Shown: positions 1-7,851 of the stretch, in pieces
Numbering within the stretch: position 1 is the stretch's first letter
How the letters are laid out: the number at the start of each line of letters is the position of its first letter
Assembly: GCA_946480515.1 (NCBI GenBank)
Contig: CAMLKX010000029.1
Coordinates: 1-12,938, forward strand
Length of the DNA: 12,938 bases
Source of the DNA: an uncultured Sphingomonadaceae bacterium
GTDB taxonomy: Bacteria; Pseudomonadota; Alphaproteobacteria; Sphingomonadales; Sphingomonadaceae
Direction: 5' to 3'
The notes under the pieces: generated by a model
Database searches by the model: none
Told to the model about the DNA's origin: nothing
The model's input: the letters and a program-made list of their open reading frames with translations, nothing else
Translations under genes and position numbers: made by a program

Positions 1-529
1 CGCCTTCCGGGCTTGAGGCGGTCAGGATCGGCGTCTGAAACTCGGTGAAGCCCTGCGCGATCATCCGCTGCCGGATCGACGCGATCACCGCCGAGCGCAG
101 CATGATGTTCTGGTGGAGCCGCTCGCGCCGCAGATCGAGATAGCGGTACTTGAGCCGGATCTCCTCGGGATATTCCGCTTCCCCGGCAACCGGCATCGGC
201 AGTTCCGCTGCCGCCGACTGAACCTCGACCTGCTTCGCGACGACTTCGATCTCGCCCGTCGCCAGCTTGGGATTCACCACATCGGCTCCGCGGGCGACAA
301 CCTCACCCGTGACCGTGACAACCGATTCCAGACGCTGTCCGTCGAGCAGGTCGAGCATCGGGCTTCCGGCCGCGGCCACCACCTGGGTCAGCCCATAATG
401 ATCACGCAGGTCGACAAACAGCACTCCGCCATGATCGCGCTTGCGGTGGATCCAACCGGAGAGGCGGACGGCCTGCCCGACCTCGGAAGCGCGAAGTTCG
501 CCGCAGTTATGGGTGCGATAAGCGTGCAT
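1..529 (-). CDS. aspS: Aspartyl-tRNA synthetase, N-terminal part (cut by window edge)
   Basis: Class II aminoacyl-tRNA synthetase that charges tRNA with aspartate in the cytoplasm. About 176 N-terminal residues are visible and the 3' end lies beyond base 1. The start [12 protein letters not shown] (ATG at 529) fits the family; a second ATG at 535 would add only two residues. Seen directly: the OB-fold anticodon-binding domain with [11 protein letters not shown] at residues 25-35 and [13 protein letters not shown] after it, then the hinge into the catalytic domain with YRYLDLRRE and the region ending [15 protein letters not shown], which covers class II motif 1 and the start of the active-site domain. 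His33 in RDHGG is the residue type linked to non-discriminating AspRS (His31 in Pseudomonas aeruginosa, Leu30 in E. coli), so it may also charge tRNA-Asn for GatCAB amidation; that is inference. It is transcribed divergently from rnd. Identity is near certain. Confidence 0.96.
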   Translation of the reverse strand, partial: MHAYRTHNCGELRASEVGQAVRLSGWIHRKRDHGGVLFVDLRDHYGLTQVVAAAGSPMLDLLDGQRLESVVTVTGEVVARGADVVNPKLATGEIEVVAKQVEVQSAAAELPMPVAGEAEYPEEIRLKYRYLDLRRERLHQNIMLRSAVIASIRQRMIAQGFTEFQTPILTASSPEG

Positions 530-583
530 GATCATTTCGATGATGGAAGTGAGGATGCGGGCGCTTCCCCTCCCCTCCCCGCT

Positions 584-612
584 TTGTCAACCCGCGCGAG
601 TGCCGCTATGGC
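584..612 (+). promoter_or_regulatory. Candidate rnd promoter (weak)
   Basis: TTGTCA at 584-589, a 17-base spacer and TATGGC at 607-612 form a sigma70-like pair in the 92-base aspS/rnd gap. A start near base 619 would leave almost no leader before the rnd ATG at 622, which also lacks a good Shine-Dalgarno sequence. The reverse strand of the same spot reads TTGACA (590-585), a perfect -35 box facing aspS, but its -10 position is G-rich and unconvincing. Judged by eye only. Confidence 0.3.
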
Positions 613-621
613 GCCTGAAAA

Positions 622-1803
622 ATGCACATTCATCCGCTGATCACCCAGTCCAAACCGCTCGCCGAATTGTGCGAGCGCCTCGCCACCCAGCCCTTCGTCG
701 CCGTGGACACCGAGTTCATGCGCGAGAACAGCTATTATCCGGACCTGTGTCTGATCCAGATCGCCAGCAGCGAGGAAGCGGCGGCGATCGATCCCAAGGC
801 CGAGGGCATCGACCTCCAACCGCTGCTCGACCTGATGGTTGCGAACGAAGCGGTGCTGAAGGTCTTCCACGCCGGAGGGCAGGACCTTGAGATCGTCTAC
901 AATTTGACGGGCAAAATGCCCCATCCGCTATTCGATACGCAAGTCGCGGCGATGGCGCTCGGCTATGGCGAACAGGTCGGCTACTCGAGCCTGATCGAAT
1001 CGATGCTTGGTCATGTGCTCGACAAGGGTGCACGGTTCACGGACTGGAGCCGTCGCCCGCTCGACAAGCGCCAGATCGACTACGCGATCGCGGACGTCAC
1101 GCACCTCGCCGCGATCTTTCCGAAAATGGTAGAGCGGCTGCGCAAGAACCGGCGCGGGGAATGGCTCGACGAGGAGATGGAGCGGCTCGCGGACCCGGCT
1201 CCATTTGCGATGGACCCGAAGGATGCGTGGAAGCGGCTCAAGCTGCCCAGCCGTAATCCGGCGGTACTCGGCAGGCTGCGGGCGATTGCCGCCTGGCGCG
1301 AGCAGGAGGCCCGGTCGAAAAATCTGCCGCGCGGGCGGATCATCAAGGATGACACGCTGGGCGAGCTGGCCAGCCACCCCCCGAAGACACAGGATGATCT
1401 TGGCCGGGTTAGAGGCCTGACCGCCGGCTGGAGGACCAACGACATCGGCGCTCGGCTGATTGCCGCGGTTGAGGCAGCCGAACCGCTTCCCCCGGAGGAT
1501 TTGCCCGACCGTCCTGAACGCCGGCCAGGCCTGACGAAGGACGCGGTCCTGATCAGCGACCTGCTCAAGCTGCTGCTGAAGATCCGCTCGAAGGAGACGG
1601 GGGTCGCGGCCAAGCTGATTGCCCGCTCGGACGAGCTCGAATTGCTTGCCGCTGGCGTCCGCAACGGGCTCTCGATCCTATCCGGATGGCGGTACGAACA
1701 GTTCGGCCATGACGCGCTCGACCTGGTCGAAGGCCGGCTGGCGTTCGCGATTAACGGCGGCAAGCTCAAAATGACGCGGACGGCACAGCCTAGCCGGGAA
1801 TGA
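622..1803 (+). CDS. rnd: Ribonuclease D
   Basis: 3'-5' exoribonuclease of the DEDDy family, acting in tRNA 3' maturation and RNA turnover in the cytoplasm. At 393 residues it is close to E. coli RNase D (375). All catalytic motifs are visible: Exo I with Asp29 and Glu31 in VDTEF, Exo II with Asp88 in HAGGQDLE, and Exo III with Tyr154 and Asp158 in YAIAD. A HRDC-type helical region follows at roughly 205-285 (AIAAWREQEARSKNLPRGR and the segment after it), then a second helical C-terminal part. ATG 622 is chosen because the nearest upstream ATG (608) is out of frame and the first residues align with the fold. No clear ribosome binding site is present. The gene stands alone on its strand, and its last 14 bases overlap the end of hdaA on the other strand. 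Confidence 0.96.
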   Translation: MHIHPLITQSKPLAELCERLATQPFVAVDTEFMRENSYYPDLCLIQIASSEEAAAIDPKAEGIDLQPLLDLMVANEAVLKVFHAGGQDLEIVYNLTGKMPHPLFDTQVAAMALGYGEQVGYSSLIESMLGHVLDKGARFTDWSRRPLDKRQIDYAIADVTHLAAIFPKMVERLRKNRRGEWLDEEMERLADPAPFAMDPKDAWKRLKLPSRNPAVLGRLRAIAAWREQEARSKNLPRGRIIKDDTLGELASHPPKTQDDLGRVRGLTAGWRTNDIGARLIAAVEAAEPLPPEDLPDRPERRPGLTKDAVLISDLLKLLLKIRSKETGVAAKLIARSDELELLAAGVRNGLSILSGWRYEQFGHDALDLVEGRLAFAINGGKLKMTRTAQPSRE

Positions 1804-2407
1804 GCGCTGCTTCGCGAAGCGCGCGCTTTACGGTTGGCACCGTGATCCGCGCCCGCTCCGCAATCGCCAGCCGGTCGATCGCCTCCACCACCCGCTCAGC
1901 CGTCCAATAATCCCGAGTCACCCGCGCGGAAATGAAGGCCAACGCGTCGGCTGGGATGTGCAGACCCCGATCGGCGAACAGTAAGGAGACGAGCGCTTCG
2001 AACAGCTGGTCGTCGGGCTGCTCGATACGCGCGATGGGGGTGATCGCCAGCCGGGTCCTCAGGTCCGGCAGGTCAACTGACCACTCCGGCGGAACTTCGT
2101 CCGTCACCATCACCACCGGGCGATGGCTGTCCTGTGCCCGGTTCCAGGCGTGGAACAGCGCCTCCTCGTCATGCTCCTCGGCATTGTCGAACAGCCGTCC
2201 GCCGACCCGCTGCACGAATGAGCGCGCCAACAGGGTTCGGCCGGAGCGTCGTGGACCGGTCAGGATCGTCGCCTGTACCGGCCATGTGCTCCACCGCACG
2301 AAGTGGTCGAAGGCGGCGCGATTGGCCTCACTGACGATGAAGCGACTATCCTCTGTCCCTTGCGGCCAGTCGAGCGGTAGCGCGATCTGGTCCGCGCCGC
2401 CGCTCAT
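1790..2407 (-). CDS. hdaA: HdaA, DnaA-related regulator of replication initiation
   Basis: A 205-residue DnaA paralogue with an AAA+ core but no DNA-binding domain IV. The family binds the beta sliding clamp and stimulates ATP hydrolysis on DnaA (RIDA), limiting re-initiation. Visible features: an N-terminal clamp-binding-like peptide QIALPLDW at residues 7-14; a Walker A loop GPRRSGRT at 51-58, with Arg where Lys is usual, as in E. coli Hda; a Walker B-like VVMVTDE at 98-104; and lid-region arginines in ADRGLHIP and ARVTRDYW. The end TVPTVKRALREA matches the family's C-terminal helix. Its ATG overlaps the stop of the upstream DUF2066-like gene (ATGA), suggesting translational coupling. Its stop lies inside the 3' end of rnd on the other strand. 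Identity is strong from family features and conserved context; activity is inferred. Confidence 0.9.
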   Translation of the reverse strand: MSGGADQIALPLDWPQGTEDSRFIVSEANRAAFDHFVRWSTWPVQATILTGPRRSGRTLLARSFVQRVGGRLFDNAEEHDEEALFHAWNRAQDSHRPVVMVTDEVPPEWSVDLPDLRTRLAITPIARIEQPDDQLFEALVSLLFADRGLHIPADALAFISARVTRDYWTAERVVEAIDRLAIAERARITVPTVKRALREAALIPG

Positions 2408-3645
2408 GGTTCGGACGCTTCTTCGGAGGCAGGCGAAGACGCGGCAGGCGGTGCCGGCGGCGGCCCCCGCCTCAGGCGAAGCGCGCTTCCGATCAGCTCA
2501 ACCGACCAGCCCCGTGCAACCAGCTGGTCACGCAGTTGAAGAATGTCGCCGCGATACTGGACACCAAGAGCGCTCCATCCCCCGATTGCAGTGCTCATCT
2601 CGCTCAGCCGTTCGATGCCACTGATCCCGCGGATGGTGCGCATGGAATCGCCCAAGGTGCCTGGATCAGGGGTGAAGAGCTGGATGACGAACGGGCGCAG
2701 CGGACGCTCCGCCTGCTCCTCCTCTTCCTGCAGTTCCTCCGGCGGCGGCGGGAGCTGGGTGATCAGGCTTGGATCGCGCTCCAGCATTCCCAGCGCCAGC
2801 GCATTAGTGAATATCCGGTCGATCCGCCGCACTCCCTCCGCCATCATCGCCGGAACCGCATCGCCGTCCCGCACACTGAGGGTGAAGCCGCCCAGGATCT
2901 CGCCATCCGGACCATGCCGGGCAATGAAGCGGGCACTCGCCGGCCCTCCTGGATAGCTTCGGTGGAGTTGAGTCTCGGCAATCAGGATGTCCGCCGCTCC
3001 GTACAGATCGATGATGTTGCGCCACCATCCGCGCCCGGGCCGGCGGGTCTGCGCCGCATTGACCAGCAACGGGTCGACCCCGAGGCCACTGAGCCGAATA
3101 TAGTCCACGGGACTCTCGCTCGTGCGGAACTGGGCCCAGGCGCGCTGCCAGGGATTGCGCAGTTCAAGACTGGTGGCAGTGCCGCTGGTTACCAGCACCG
3201 GGATGATCAGCATGGGCGCGGACCGGCGCACCTCGCCACCGATTCCGATCAGCTCCCCGGCCCGGGCGCGGTCGAACAGCAGTCCGAGATCGGCGATATA
3301 GCGGGTCGGTCCAATCTGCTCCCGCTCGATGATGATCGAACTGACGAGTTGGTCGAGCGTGGAGTCCGGCAGCGTCGGCGCCTCAGCGAGCGAACGCCCG
3401 GTGGCCTTCGCCCATAGCCTACGGAAGCCTTCGCGCTGGGCGATGCGCCACCCGGCATAGCGCGCCGACGCGGCATCCTTGCCCCCGACATCGACGTGGA
3501 TCCCGCCGACCTCGAGCGTCCCGGAACTGTCCAGCGGCATGATCCCGCGGTCACCGCTTTCCATCTGCGCATACAGGCCGCCGGCGGCTCCCGCGACGGC
3601 CAGAAGGATCAACGAGAGCAGGACAAACGGCTTGCGGGCTAGCAT
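2404..3645 (-). CDS. DUF2066-like exported or membrane-anchored protein of unknown function
   Basis: Function unknown. ATG 3645 gives 413 residues. A TTG at 3666 would add seven more, but ATG gives a classic signal sequence: basic residues at 4-5, a hydrophobic core at about 7-24 and a possible cleavage after LYA (26). Residues ~48-85 ([20 protein letters not shown] and following) resemble the start of DUF2066 proteins. The middle (~145-290) is a predicted alpha/beta domain with a Trp-rich RGWW stretch. An acidic and proline-rich linker ([15 protein letters not shown], ~299-313) leads to a small domain at ~317-392 that looks like a ferredoxin or heavy-metal-associated fold but has no CxxC. 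The tail is Pro/Ala/Ser/Glu-rich. It is divergent from purM and coupled to hdaA. As I recall, DUF2066 genes also sit beside hda and purMN in Pseudomonas, which supports the family call. No catalytic motif was recognised. Confidence 0.75.
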   Translation of the reverse strand: MLARKPFVLLSLILLAVAGAAGGLYAQMESGDRGIMPLDSSGTLEVGGIHVDVGGKDAASARYAGWRIAQREGFRRLWAKATGRSLAEAPTLPDSTLDQLVSSIIIEREQIGPTRYIADLGLLFDRARAGELIGIGGEVRRSAPMLIIPVLVTSGTATSLELRNPWQRAWAQFRTSESPVDYIRLSGLGVDPLLVNAAQTRRPGRGWWRNIIDLYGAADILIAETQLHRSYPGGPASARFIARHGPDGEILGGFTLSVRDGDAVPAMMAEGVRRIDRIFTNALALGMLERDPSLITQLPPPPEELQEEEEQAERPLRPFVIQLFTPDPGTLGDSMRTIRGISGIERLSEMSTAIGGWSALGVQYRGDILQLRDQLVARGWSVELIGSALRLRRGPPPAPPAASSPASEEASEP

Positions 3646-3709
3646 CGGCGACGCTTTTGACGACAATGGCGTGGAAATCCAAGCGGGTTGTAGCTACCAG
3701 CCCGCAGCC

Positions 3710-4795
3710 ATGGGATTGACCTACGAACAGGCCGGCGTCTCGATCGCCGCAGGCAACGCGCTGGTGAAGGCGATCGGCCCCTTAGCAAAGGCGACCGCGC
3801 GGCCGGGAGCGGACGCGGAGATTGGTGGCTTCGGCGGGTTCTTCGACCTTCGCGCCGCAGGGTACCAGGATCCATTGCTGGTTGCCGCCAACGATGGCGT
3901 CGGGACCAAGCTAAAGCTGGCGATCGATACCGGCAACCATGATGGCGTCGGCATCGACCTGGTCGCCATGTGCGCCAACGACCTGATCGTGCAGGGCGCG
4001 GAGCCTCTCTTCTTCCTCGACTATTTCGCGACCGGCAAGCTCGACAACAATGTCGCGACTGCAGTTGTCGCCTCGATCGCCGAGGGTTGCCGGCAAGCCG
4101 GCTGCGCGCTGATCGGAGGCGAAACGGCGGAAATGCCCGGCATGTATGCACCGGGTGACTATGACCTTGCCGGTTTCTGCGTCGGAGCCGTCGAAAGGAC
4201 CGCGGCGCTCACCGGGAGCAAAGTCGCACCAGGCGACGTGATCCTCGGACTCGCAAGTTCGGGCGTCCACTCCAACGGCTTCTCGCTTGTTCGTCGGATC
4301 ATCGCCGACAATGGTTGGAAGCTGGACCGGCCGGCGCGGTTCGACGCGGACCGGCTGCTCGGCGACCTGCTGCTCGAACCAACGCGGATCTATGTGAAGA
4401 GCCTTCTTCCCGAGGTTCGCGCCGGCCGGATCGCGGGCTTGGCCCACATCACCGGCGGCGGCTTGCTCGAAAACATCCCGCGAGTCCTGCCCGAGGGCTG
4501 CCATGCGGTCGTCGATGCCGACAGCTGGGAACTGCCGCGACTGTTCGCATTTCTACAAGCCGGCGGAGCAATCGAGCCGGAAGAACTCGCGCGGACCTTC
4601 AACTGCGGGATCGGCATGGTCGTGATCGTTCGCGCGGAGGTTGCCGACGAGGTAGCGCGCAACCTCGAAGCGGCCGGAGAGACTGTCCATCGGATCGGGC
4701 GCGTCGAAGCTGGAATCCGCGGCACCACCGTTCGGGGCAGCAACGAAACCTGGAGCGCGCGTTCGGACTGGTCGGCCGTCCATCACCATGACTGA
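3710..4795 (+). CDS. purM: Phosphoribosylformylglycinamidine cyclo-ligase (AIR synthetase)
   Basis: Catalyses ATP-dependent ring closure of FGAM to aminoimidazole ribonucleotide, step five of purine synthesis. The product has 361 residues (E. coli 345). Visible signatures: [14 protein letters not shown] at the start; the glycine-rich GGFGGFFDL (39-47); [11 protein letters not shown] (61-71); the [20 protein letters not shown] segment (81-100); [11 protein letters not shown] (136-146); [20 protein letters not shown] (175-194); and [16 protein letters not shown] (246-261). The start ATG 3710 is set by homology; the frame is open further upstream but that stretch is antisense to the DUF2066-like gene. 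The C-terminus carries a short non-conserved tail ending SAVHHHD. The last 8 bases overlap purN, so the two are probably translated together. No clear ribosome binding site or promoter was seen in the 64-base gap. Confidence 0.97.
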   Translation: MGLTYEQAGVSIAAGNALVKAIGPLAKATARPGADAEIGGFGGFFDLRAAGYQDPLLVAANDGVGTKLKLAIDTGNHDGVGIDLVAMCANDLIVQGAEPLFFLDYFATGKLDNNVATAVVASIAEGCRQAGCALIGGETAEMPGMYAPGDYDLAGFCVGAVERTAALTGSKVAPGDVILGLASSGVHSNGFSLVRRIIADNGWKLDRPARFDADRLLGDLLLEPTRIYVKSLLPEVRAGRIAGLAHITGGGLLENIPRVLPEGCHAVVDADSWELPRLFAFLQAGGAIEPEELARTFNCGIGMVVIVRAEVADEVARNLEAAGETVHRIGRVEAGIRGTTVRGSNETWSARSDWSAVHHHD

Positions 4796-5360
4796 CCGTT
4801 CGCGGGTCGCGATTCTGATCTCCGGCCGCGGCAGCAACATGATGGCGCTGGTCGAACATGGTCTGACAACAGGCGCTTATGAGGTGGTGCTGGTCGCTTC
4901 GAATGTCGTCGACGCGGCGGGTCTTGAATGGGCAAGGCTAAAGGGACTGCCGACCTGGGCTCACCCCAGCAAGGGTATGGCGCGAGCGGATTTCGACGCG
5001 CTTCTTTCCGCCCAGCTGGAAGAGCATGACGTGGGTACAATTGCGCTGGCCGGCTATATGCGGCTGCTTTCGCCGGAATTCATCGCGCGCTGGCGCGGGA
5101 AGATCCTCAATATCCACCCCTCATTGCTACCGAAGTACAAGGGCCTCGACACGCACGGGCGGGCGATTGCTGCGGGAGACACAGTGGCGGGATGCAGCGT
5201 CCATGTCGTCACCGAGGAGCTGGATGCAGGTGAAGTGCTCGGCCAGGTGGAAGTCCCAGTGCTGCCGGATGATACGGCGGACAGCTTAAGCGCGCGGATC
5301 TTGCGGGAAGAGCACAAGCTCTACCCGCGCGTGCTGGAGGAATTCGTCACACGTTCCTGA
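4788..5360 (+). CDS. purN: Phosphoribosylglycinamide formyltransferase (GAR transformylase)
   Basis: Transfers a formyl group from 10-formyltetrahydrofolate to GAR, step three of purine synthesis. The 190 residues are close to the family norm of about 200. Seen: the phosphate-binding loop ISGRGSNM (11-18); LAGYMRLL (87-94); [19 protein letters not shown] (108-126) with catalytic Asn108 and His110; and [16 protein letters not shown] with catalytic Asp146, equivalent to Asn106, His108 and Asp144 of E. coli. The start lies inside the end of purM in another frame (8-base overlap), the usual purMN arrangement. The stop at 5358-5360 is followed by a GC-rich hairpin in the gap before the convergent gene ndk. 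Confidence 0.97.
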   Translation: MTDRSRVAILISGRGSNMMALVEHGLTTGAYEVVLVASNVVDAAGLEWARLKGLPTWAHPSKGMARADFDALLSAQLEEHDVGTIALAGYMRLLSPEFIARWRGKILNIHPSLLPKYKGLDTHGRAIAAGDTVAGCSVHVVTEELDAGEVLGQVEVPVLPDDTADSLSARILREEHKLYPRVLEEFVTRS

Positions 5361-5368
5361 GACGGAAC

Positions 5369-5386
5369 CCCGGCTCAACGGCCGGG
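5369..5386. terminator. Possible shared hairpin terminator between purN and ndk
   Basis: A six-pair GC stem (CCCGGC with GCCGGG) plus a T-G pair closes a CAAC loop in the 41-base gap between the convergent ends of purN and ndk. Its position suits a bidirectional terminator. It has no T tract on either strand, so it would be a weak or non-canonical one. Confidence 0.35.
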
Positions 5387-5401
5387 CAACCGTGCAACCG
5401 C

Positions 5402-5824
5402 TTAGCCGACGATCTCTTCGGGCTTGAAGAAGAAGTCGATCTCAATCTTGGCGTTCTCGTCGCTGTCCGACCCATGGACTGAGTTGGCTTCGATCGATTC
5501 GGCAAACGACTTGCGGATCGTTCCTTCGGCAGCGTCGGCCGGGTTGGTTGCGCCCATCACTTCGCGATTGCGGGCGACGGCGTTCTCACCCTCGAGCACT
5601 TGGACAACCACCGGCCCGGAGGTCATGAAGCTGCACAGGTCGTTGAAGAACGGCCGCTCCTTGTGCACCGCATAGAAGCCCTCGGCCTGCTCGCGGGTCA
5701 TGTGGATTCGCTTGGAGGCGACTACTCGAAGTCCGGCATCTTCAAGTGCCTTGGTGACCGCGCCAGTGAGATTGCGGCGAGTGGCGTCGGGCTTGATGAT
5801 CGAAAAGGTGCGCGTGACGGCCAT
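5402..5824 (-). CDS. ndk: Nucleoside diphosphate kinase
   Basis: Transfers the gamma phosphate from ATP to other nucleoside diphosphates through a phosphohistidine, keeping NTP and dNTP pools balanced in the cytoplasm. The 140 residues are the normal length. Visible: [10 protein letters not shown] at 6-15; the nucleotide-binding residues Lys11, Tyr51, Phe59 and Arg87; the [18 protein letters not shown] segment (91-108); and the active-site signature NSVHGSDS with His117. ATG 5824 is preferred over ATG 5833 because an AGGAGA ribosome binding site (5833-5838) is correctly spaced only for the inner start. It is the last gene of the leftward pepA-holC-ndk series but has its own candidate promoter upstream. 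Confidence 0.97.
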   Translation of the reverse strand: MAVTRTFSIIKPDATRRNLTGAVTKALEDAGLRVVASKRIHMTREQAEGFYAVHKERPFFNDLCSFMTSGPVVVQVLEGENAVARNREVMGATNPADAAEGTIRKSFAESIEANSVHGSDSDENAKIEIDFFFKPEEIVG

Positions 5825-5832
5825 TGCCGGCA

Positions 5833-5838
5833 TCTCCT
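5833..5838 (-). promoter_or_regulatory. Ribosome binding site of ndk
   Basis: Read on the minus strand the sequence is AGGAGA, with the AGGAG core nine bases before the ATG at 5824. It abuts an in-frame upstream ATG at 5833 and would leave no room for initiation there, so it decides the start in favour of 5824. Confidence 0.7.
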
Positions 5839-5862
5839 GTTGGCTGAAGTGAGGGGGAATTG

Positions 5863-5909
5863 GCCGCGCCCCTAGCGGCGCTGACCGGTCAGGGCAAGGG
5901 TTAGCCCTT
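5863..5909. repeat. Three adjacent inverted repeats between holC and ndk
   Basis: GCCGC-loop-GCGGC spans 5863-5879, the perfect palindrome CTGACCGGTCAG spans 5881-5892, and AAGGG-TTAG-CCCTT spans 5896-5909. The last includes the holC stop codon and is followed by a short T run on the plus strand. On the minus strand, in the direction of holC, no T tract follows, so this is not a clear terminator for holC. All three were seen directly; function is unknown. Confidence 0.5.
5869..5897 (-). promoter_or_regulatory. Candidate ndk promoter containing a palindrome
   Basis: On the minus strand TTGCCC (5897-5892), a 17-base spacer and TAGGGG (5874-5869) form a plausible pair. Transcription would begin near 5862, giving a leader of about 38 bases that includes the ribosome binding site. 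The -10 box is a poor match to TATAAT, but the same TTGsCn-17-TAGGnn layout recurs at pepA and lptD. The perfect 12-base palindrome CTGACCGGTCAG (5881-5892) lies mostly within the spacer. Confidence 0.35.
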
Positions 5910-6341
5910 TTCTACCCAGCGCCCTTGTTCATTCTGCGCCCAATAGCGGCGCTCCACCCCGTCCCTGCCGGCGAGGCTTCGCCAAGCATCCCGCGCGGCG
6001 CTCAGGAAGTCCGAATCAAACAGATAAAAGACGCGGTCGAAATGAAGCGCGGCGTCGCGCCACTGGCCGTCGGCGATCAGCAGGTTGCGCGCGAGGTTGG
6101 GAGCATCGGGTGTCGTGGACAGGAGGATCGGCTGACGAGCGTCGTCAGCGCCGCCTGCCATCGCGTGGGCGAGAAAGCTTGCCGGCCCCTGGTCCCACAA
6201 TTGCCGGTCGAGCCTAGCGAGCAAGGATGCATCTTCGGCAACCAGCAGCAGACGCGATCCTTCGTCGAGCAGCTTGGTCGCGATGCTCGCGATCACCCCC
6301 TCAAGAGGCGCGCCTCCAAGCTGATAGAAGTCGACCCGCAT
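5901..6341 (-). CDS. holC: DNA polymerase III chi subunit
   Basis: Small clamp-loader accessory protein (146 residues, E. coli 147) that links the replisome to single-strand binding protein. Recognised from the start MRVDFYQL, the segment [21 protein letters not shown] (40-60) typical of the chi family, the central [11 protein letters not shown] (101-111), and the C-terminal [16 protein letters not shown] (131-146). Alphaproteobacteria usually carry chi without a recognisable psi (HolD) partner, and none is seen here. The ATG lies six bases after the pepA stop, so the two are almost certainly co-transcribed; pepA-holC pairing is conserved across proteobacteria. Downstream lies a palindrome-rich gap before ndk. 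Confidence 0.92.
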   Translation of the reverse strand: MRVDFYQLGGAPLEGVIASIATKLLDEGSRLLLVAEDASLLARLDRQLWDQGPASFLAHAMAGGADDARQPILLSTTPDAPNLARNLLIADGQWRDAALHFDRVFYLFDSDFLSAARDAWRSLAGRDGVERRYWAQNEQGRWVEKG

Positions 6342-6347
6342 TGGACG

Positions 6348-7817
6348 TTAGGACTCCGCCGTCTCCTCGATGAACCGGTCGAGCAGCCGAACCCCATAGC
6401 CGGTCGCGCCCTTGTCATAGGTGTGCCCCGCCTTGTCCGCCCACACCATGCCGGCAATGTCGAGGTGAGCCCATTTCACGCCATCGTCGACGAACCGCTG
6501 CAGGAATTGCGCGGCGGTAATCGAGCCACCTTCACGCGGGCCGACATTCTTGACGTCCGCGATCGGAGAATCGATCAGCCGGTCGAACGCTTCGCCCATC
6601 GGCATCCGCCACAATTTCTCGCCGGTGTCGGTTCCAGATTTGGTCAGAGATTCCGCCAACCGGTCATCATTGGAAAACAGACCGCCATATTCATGGCCCA
6701 AGCTGATGATCATCGCTCCTGTGAGAGTCGCGAGGTCAACCATGATCTCGGGCAGGATATGCTTCTGCGCCCAACTCATTGCGTCGCACAGCACCAGGCG
6801 CCCCTCGGCGTCCGTATTGATGACCTCAACCGTCTGGCCGGACATCGTCGTCACGACGTCGCCGGGGCGCTGCGCATTGCCGTCGGGCATGTTCTCGACC
6901 AGCCCGCAGATGCCGACCACATTGGCCTTGGCCTTGCGTCCGGCGAGCGCCTTCATCGCTCCGGCGACGGCTCCAGCGCCGCCCATGTCCCACTTCATCG
7001 CTTCCATGCCGGCGGCGGGTTTGATGGAGATCCCGCCGGTATCGAAGGTCACGCCCTTCCCGATCAGCGCGACCGGCTTCTTGCCCTCGTCCGCTCCGGA
7101 CCAGCGCATGACCAGCAGGCGCGGCTCACGGACGGAGCCTCGCGCGACCCCGAGCAGCGCTCCCATCCCCTGCGCCTCCATCGCGGCGCGATCGAGCACC
7201 TCGATGGCCACGCCAAGGTCGGCCAGATGCCGGCAGCGCTCAACGAAGCTTTCGGGGTAGATGATGTTTGCGGGCTCGGTGACCAATTCACGAGTCAGCG
7301 CGACTCCATCCACCAGCGGACGCCACCGCGTCTCCCACCGCTGCTCGGCACCCTCGCCTCCGCCGACGATCGTCACCTCATTGAGGCTCGGCTTCAGCTT
7401 ATCCTTGAGCCGCGTGCGGTAGCGATCATGACGCCACGCCCGCAGGCTAACGCCGAGGGCCACGCGCGCAGCCGCATCGCCGTCAAAGCCGCTGCCCGTC
7501 AGATCGATCACCGCGCGAGTCTCTCCGGATGTCAGCAAGCGCGCCACGGCCGTCCCGCCGAGCCGTTCCGCTCCCGCGTCCGGCTTGCCGCCGGTTCCCG
7601 TTCCAATGACAAGGAGGCGCCGGACGCCGTCTCCTTCGGCGATCCAGCTTTCGAAGACGGCCCCCGCCTCCCCTTCGAACCGGGCAGCGCGCAAGGCTGC
7701 CTCCGCTTGGGCCCGAGCAGGACCGAGAGACGCCAGGCCCGAGCGATCCGGTCCGGCGACCGGCAGGACCAGCGGGTAAGTTCCTTCCGGACGGCTGTCG
7801 GCGAAGCGAATCTGCAT
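6348..7817 (-). CDS. pepA: Leucyl aminopeptidase, M17 family
   Basis: Cytosolic dizinc aminopeptidase removing N-terminal residues from peptides; in E. coli PepA also binds DNA. The 489 residues match the family (E. coli 503). The C-terminal catalytic domain starts near 170. Metal and catalytic residues are all visible: Lys254 and Asp259 in GKGVTFDTGGISIKP, Lys266 in the same stretch, Asp277 in MKWDMGGAGAV, and Asp336, Glu338 and Arg340 in the signature NTDAEGRLVLCD. Spacings between them equal those in E. coli PepA. The N-terminal ~165 residues form the less conserved macro-like domain. ATG 7817 has a suitable AGGGA ribosome binding site at 7824-7828. It is the first gene of the leftward pepA-holC unit and is divergent from lptD. 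Confidence 0.97.
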   Translation of the reverse strand: MQIRFADSRPEGTYPLVLPVAGPDRSGLASLGPARAQAEAALRAARFEGEAGAVFESWIAEGDGVRRLLVIGTGTGGKPDAGAERLGGTAVARLLTSGETRAVIDLTGSGFDGDAAARVALGVSLRAWRHDRYRTRLKDKLKPSLNEVTIVGGGEGAEQRWETRWRPLVDGVALTRELVTEPANIIYPESFVERCRHLADLGVAIEVLDRAAMEAQGMGALLGVARGSVREPRLLVMRWSGADEGKKPVALIGKGVTFDTGGISIKPAAGMEAMKWDMGGAGAVAGAMKALAGRKAKANVVGICGLVENMPDGNAQRPGDVVTTMSGQTVEVINTDAEGRLVLCDAMSWAQKHILPEIMVDLATLTGAMIISLGHEYGGLFSNDDRLAESLTKSGTDTGEKLWRMPMGEAFDRLIDSPIADVKNVGPREGGSITAAQFLQRFVDDGVKWAHLDIAGMVWADKAGHTYDKGATGYGVRLLDRFIEETAES

Positions 7818-7851
7818 CAGTTTTCCCTGATCGAAGGAGGAATTTGCGGAT

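Noticed and set aside
2536..3417. Open frame of 293 codons on the plus strand within the DUF2066-like gene
   Set aside because: The minus-strand gene has a signal peptide, family-like segments and an ATGA junction with hdaA; the plus frame has none of these.
3657..3662. TTGACG as the -35 box of purM
   Set aside because: No acceptable -10 box is present 16-18 bases downstream.
3687..3694. GCTACAAC on the minus strand as a Caulobacter-type -10 box for the DUF2066-like gene
   Set aside because: The -10 match is good, but no TTGAC-like -35 box lies at the required distance upstream, and the assignment of this consensus to the organism is uncertain.
3479..3709. N-terminal extension of purM upstream of ATG 3710
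   Set aside because: The frame is open, but the added sequence is antisense to the DUF2066-like gene and does not resemble PurM, whose conserved part begins with [12 protein letters not shown].
7834..7840. AAGGAGG on the plus strand as a ribosome binding site
   Set aside because: No start codon follows within a useful distance. It is probably a chance match in the pepA leader region.
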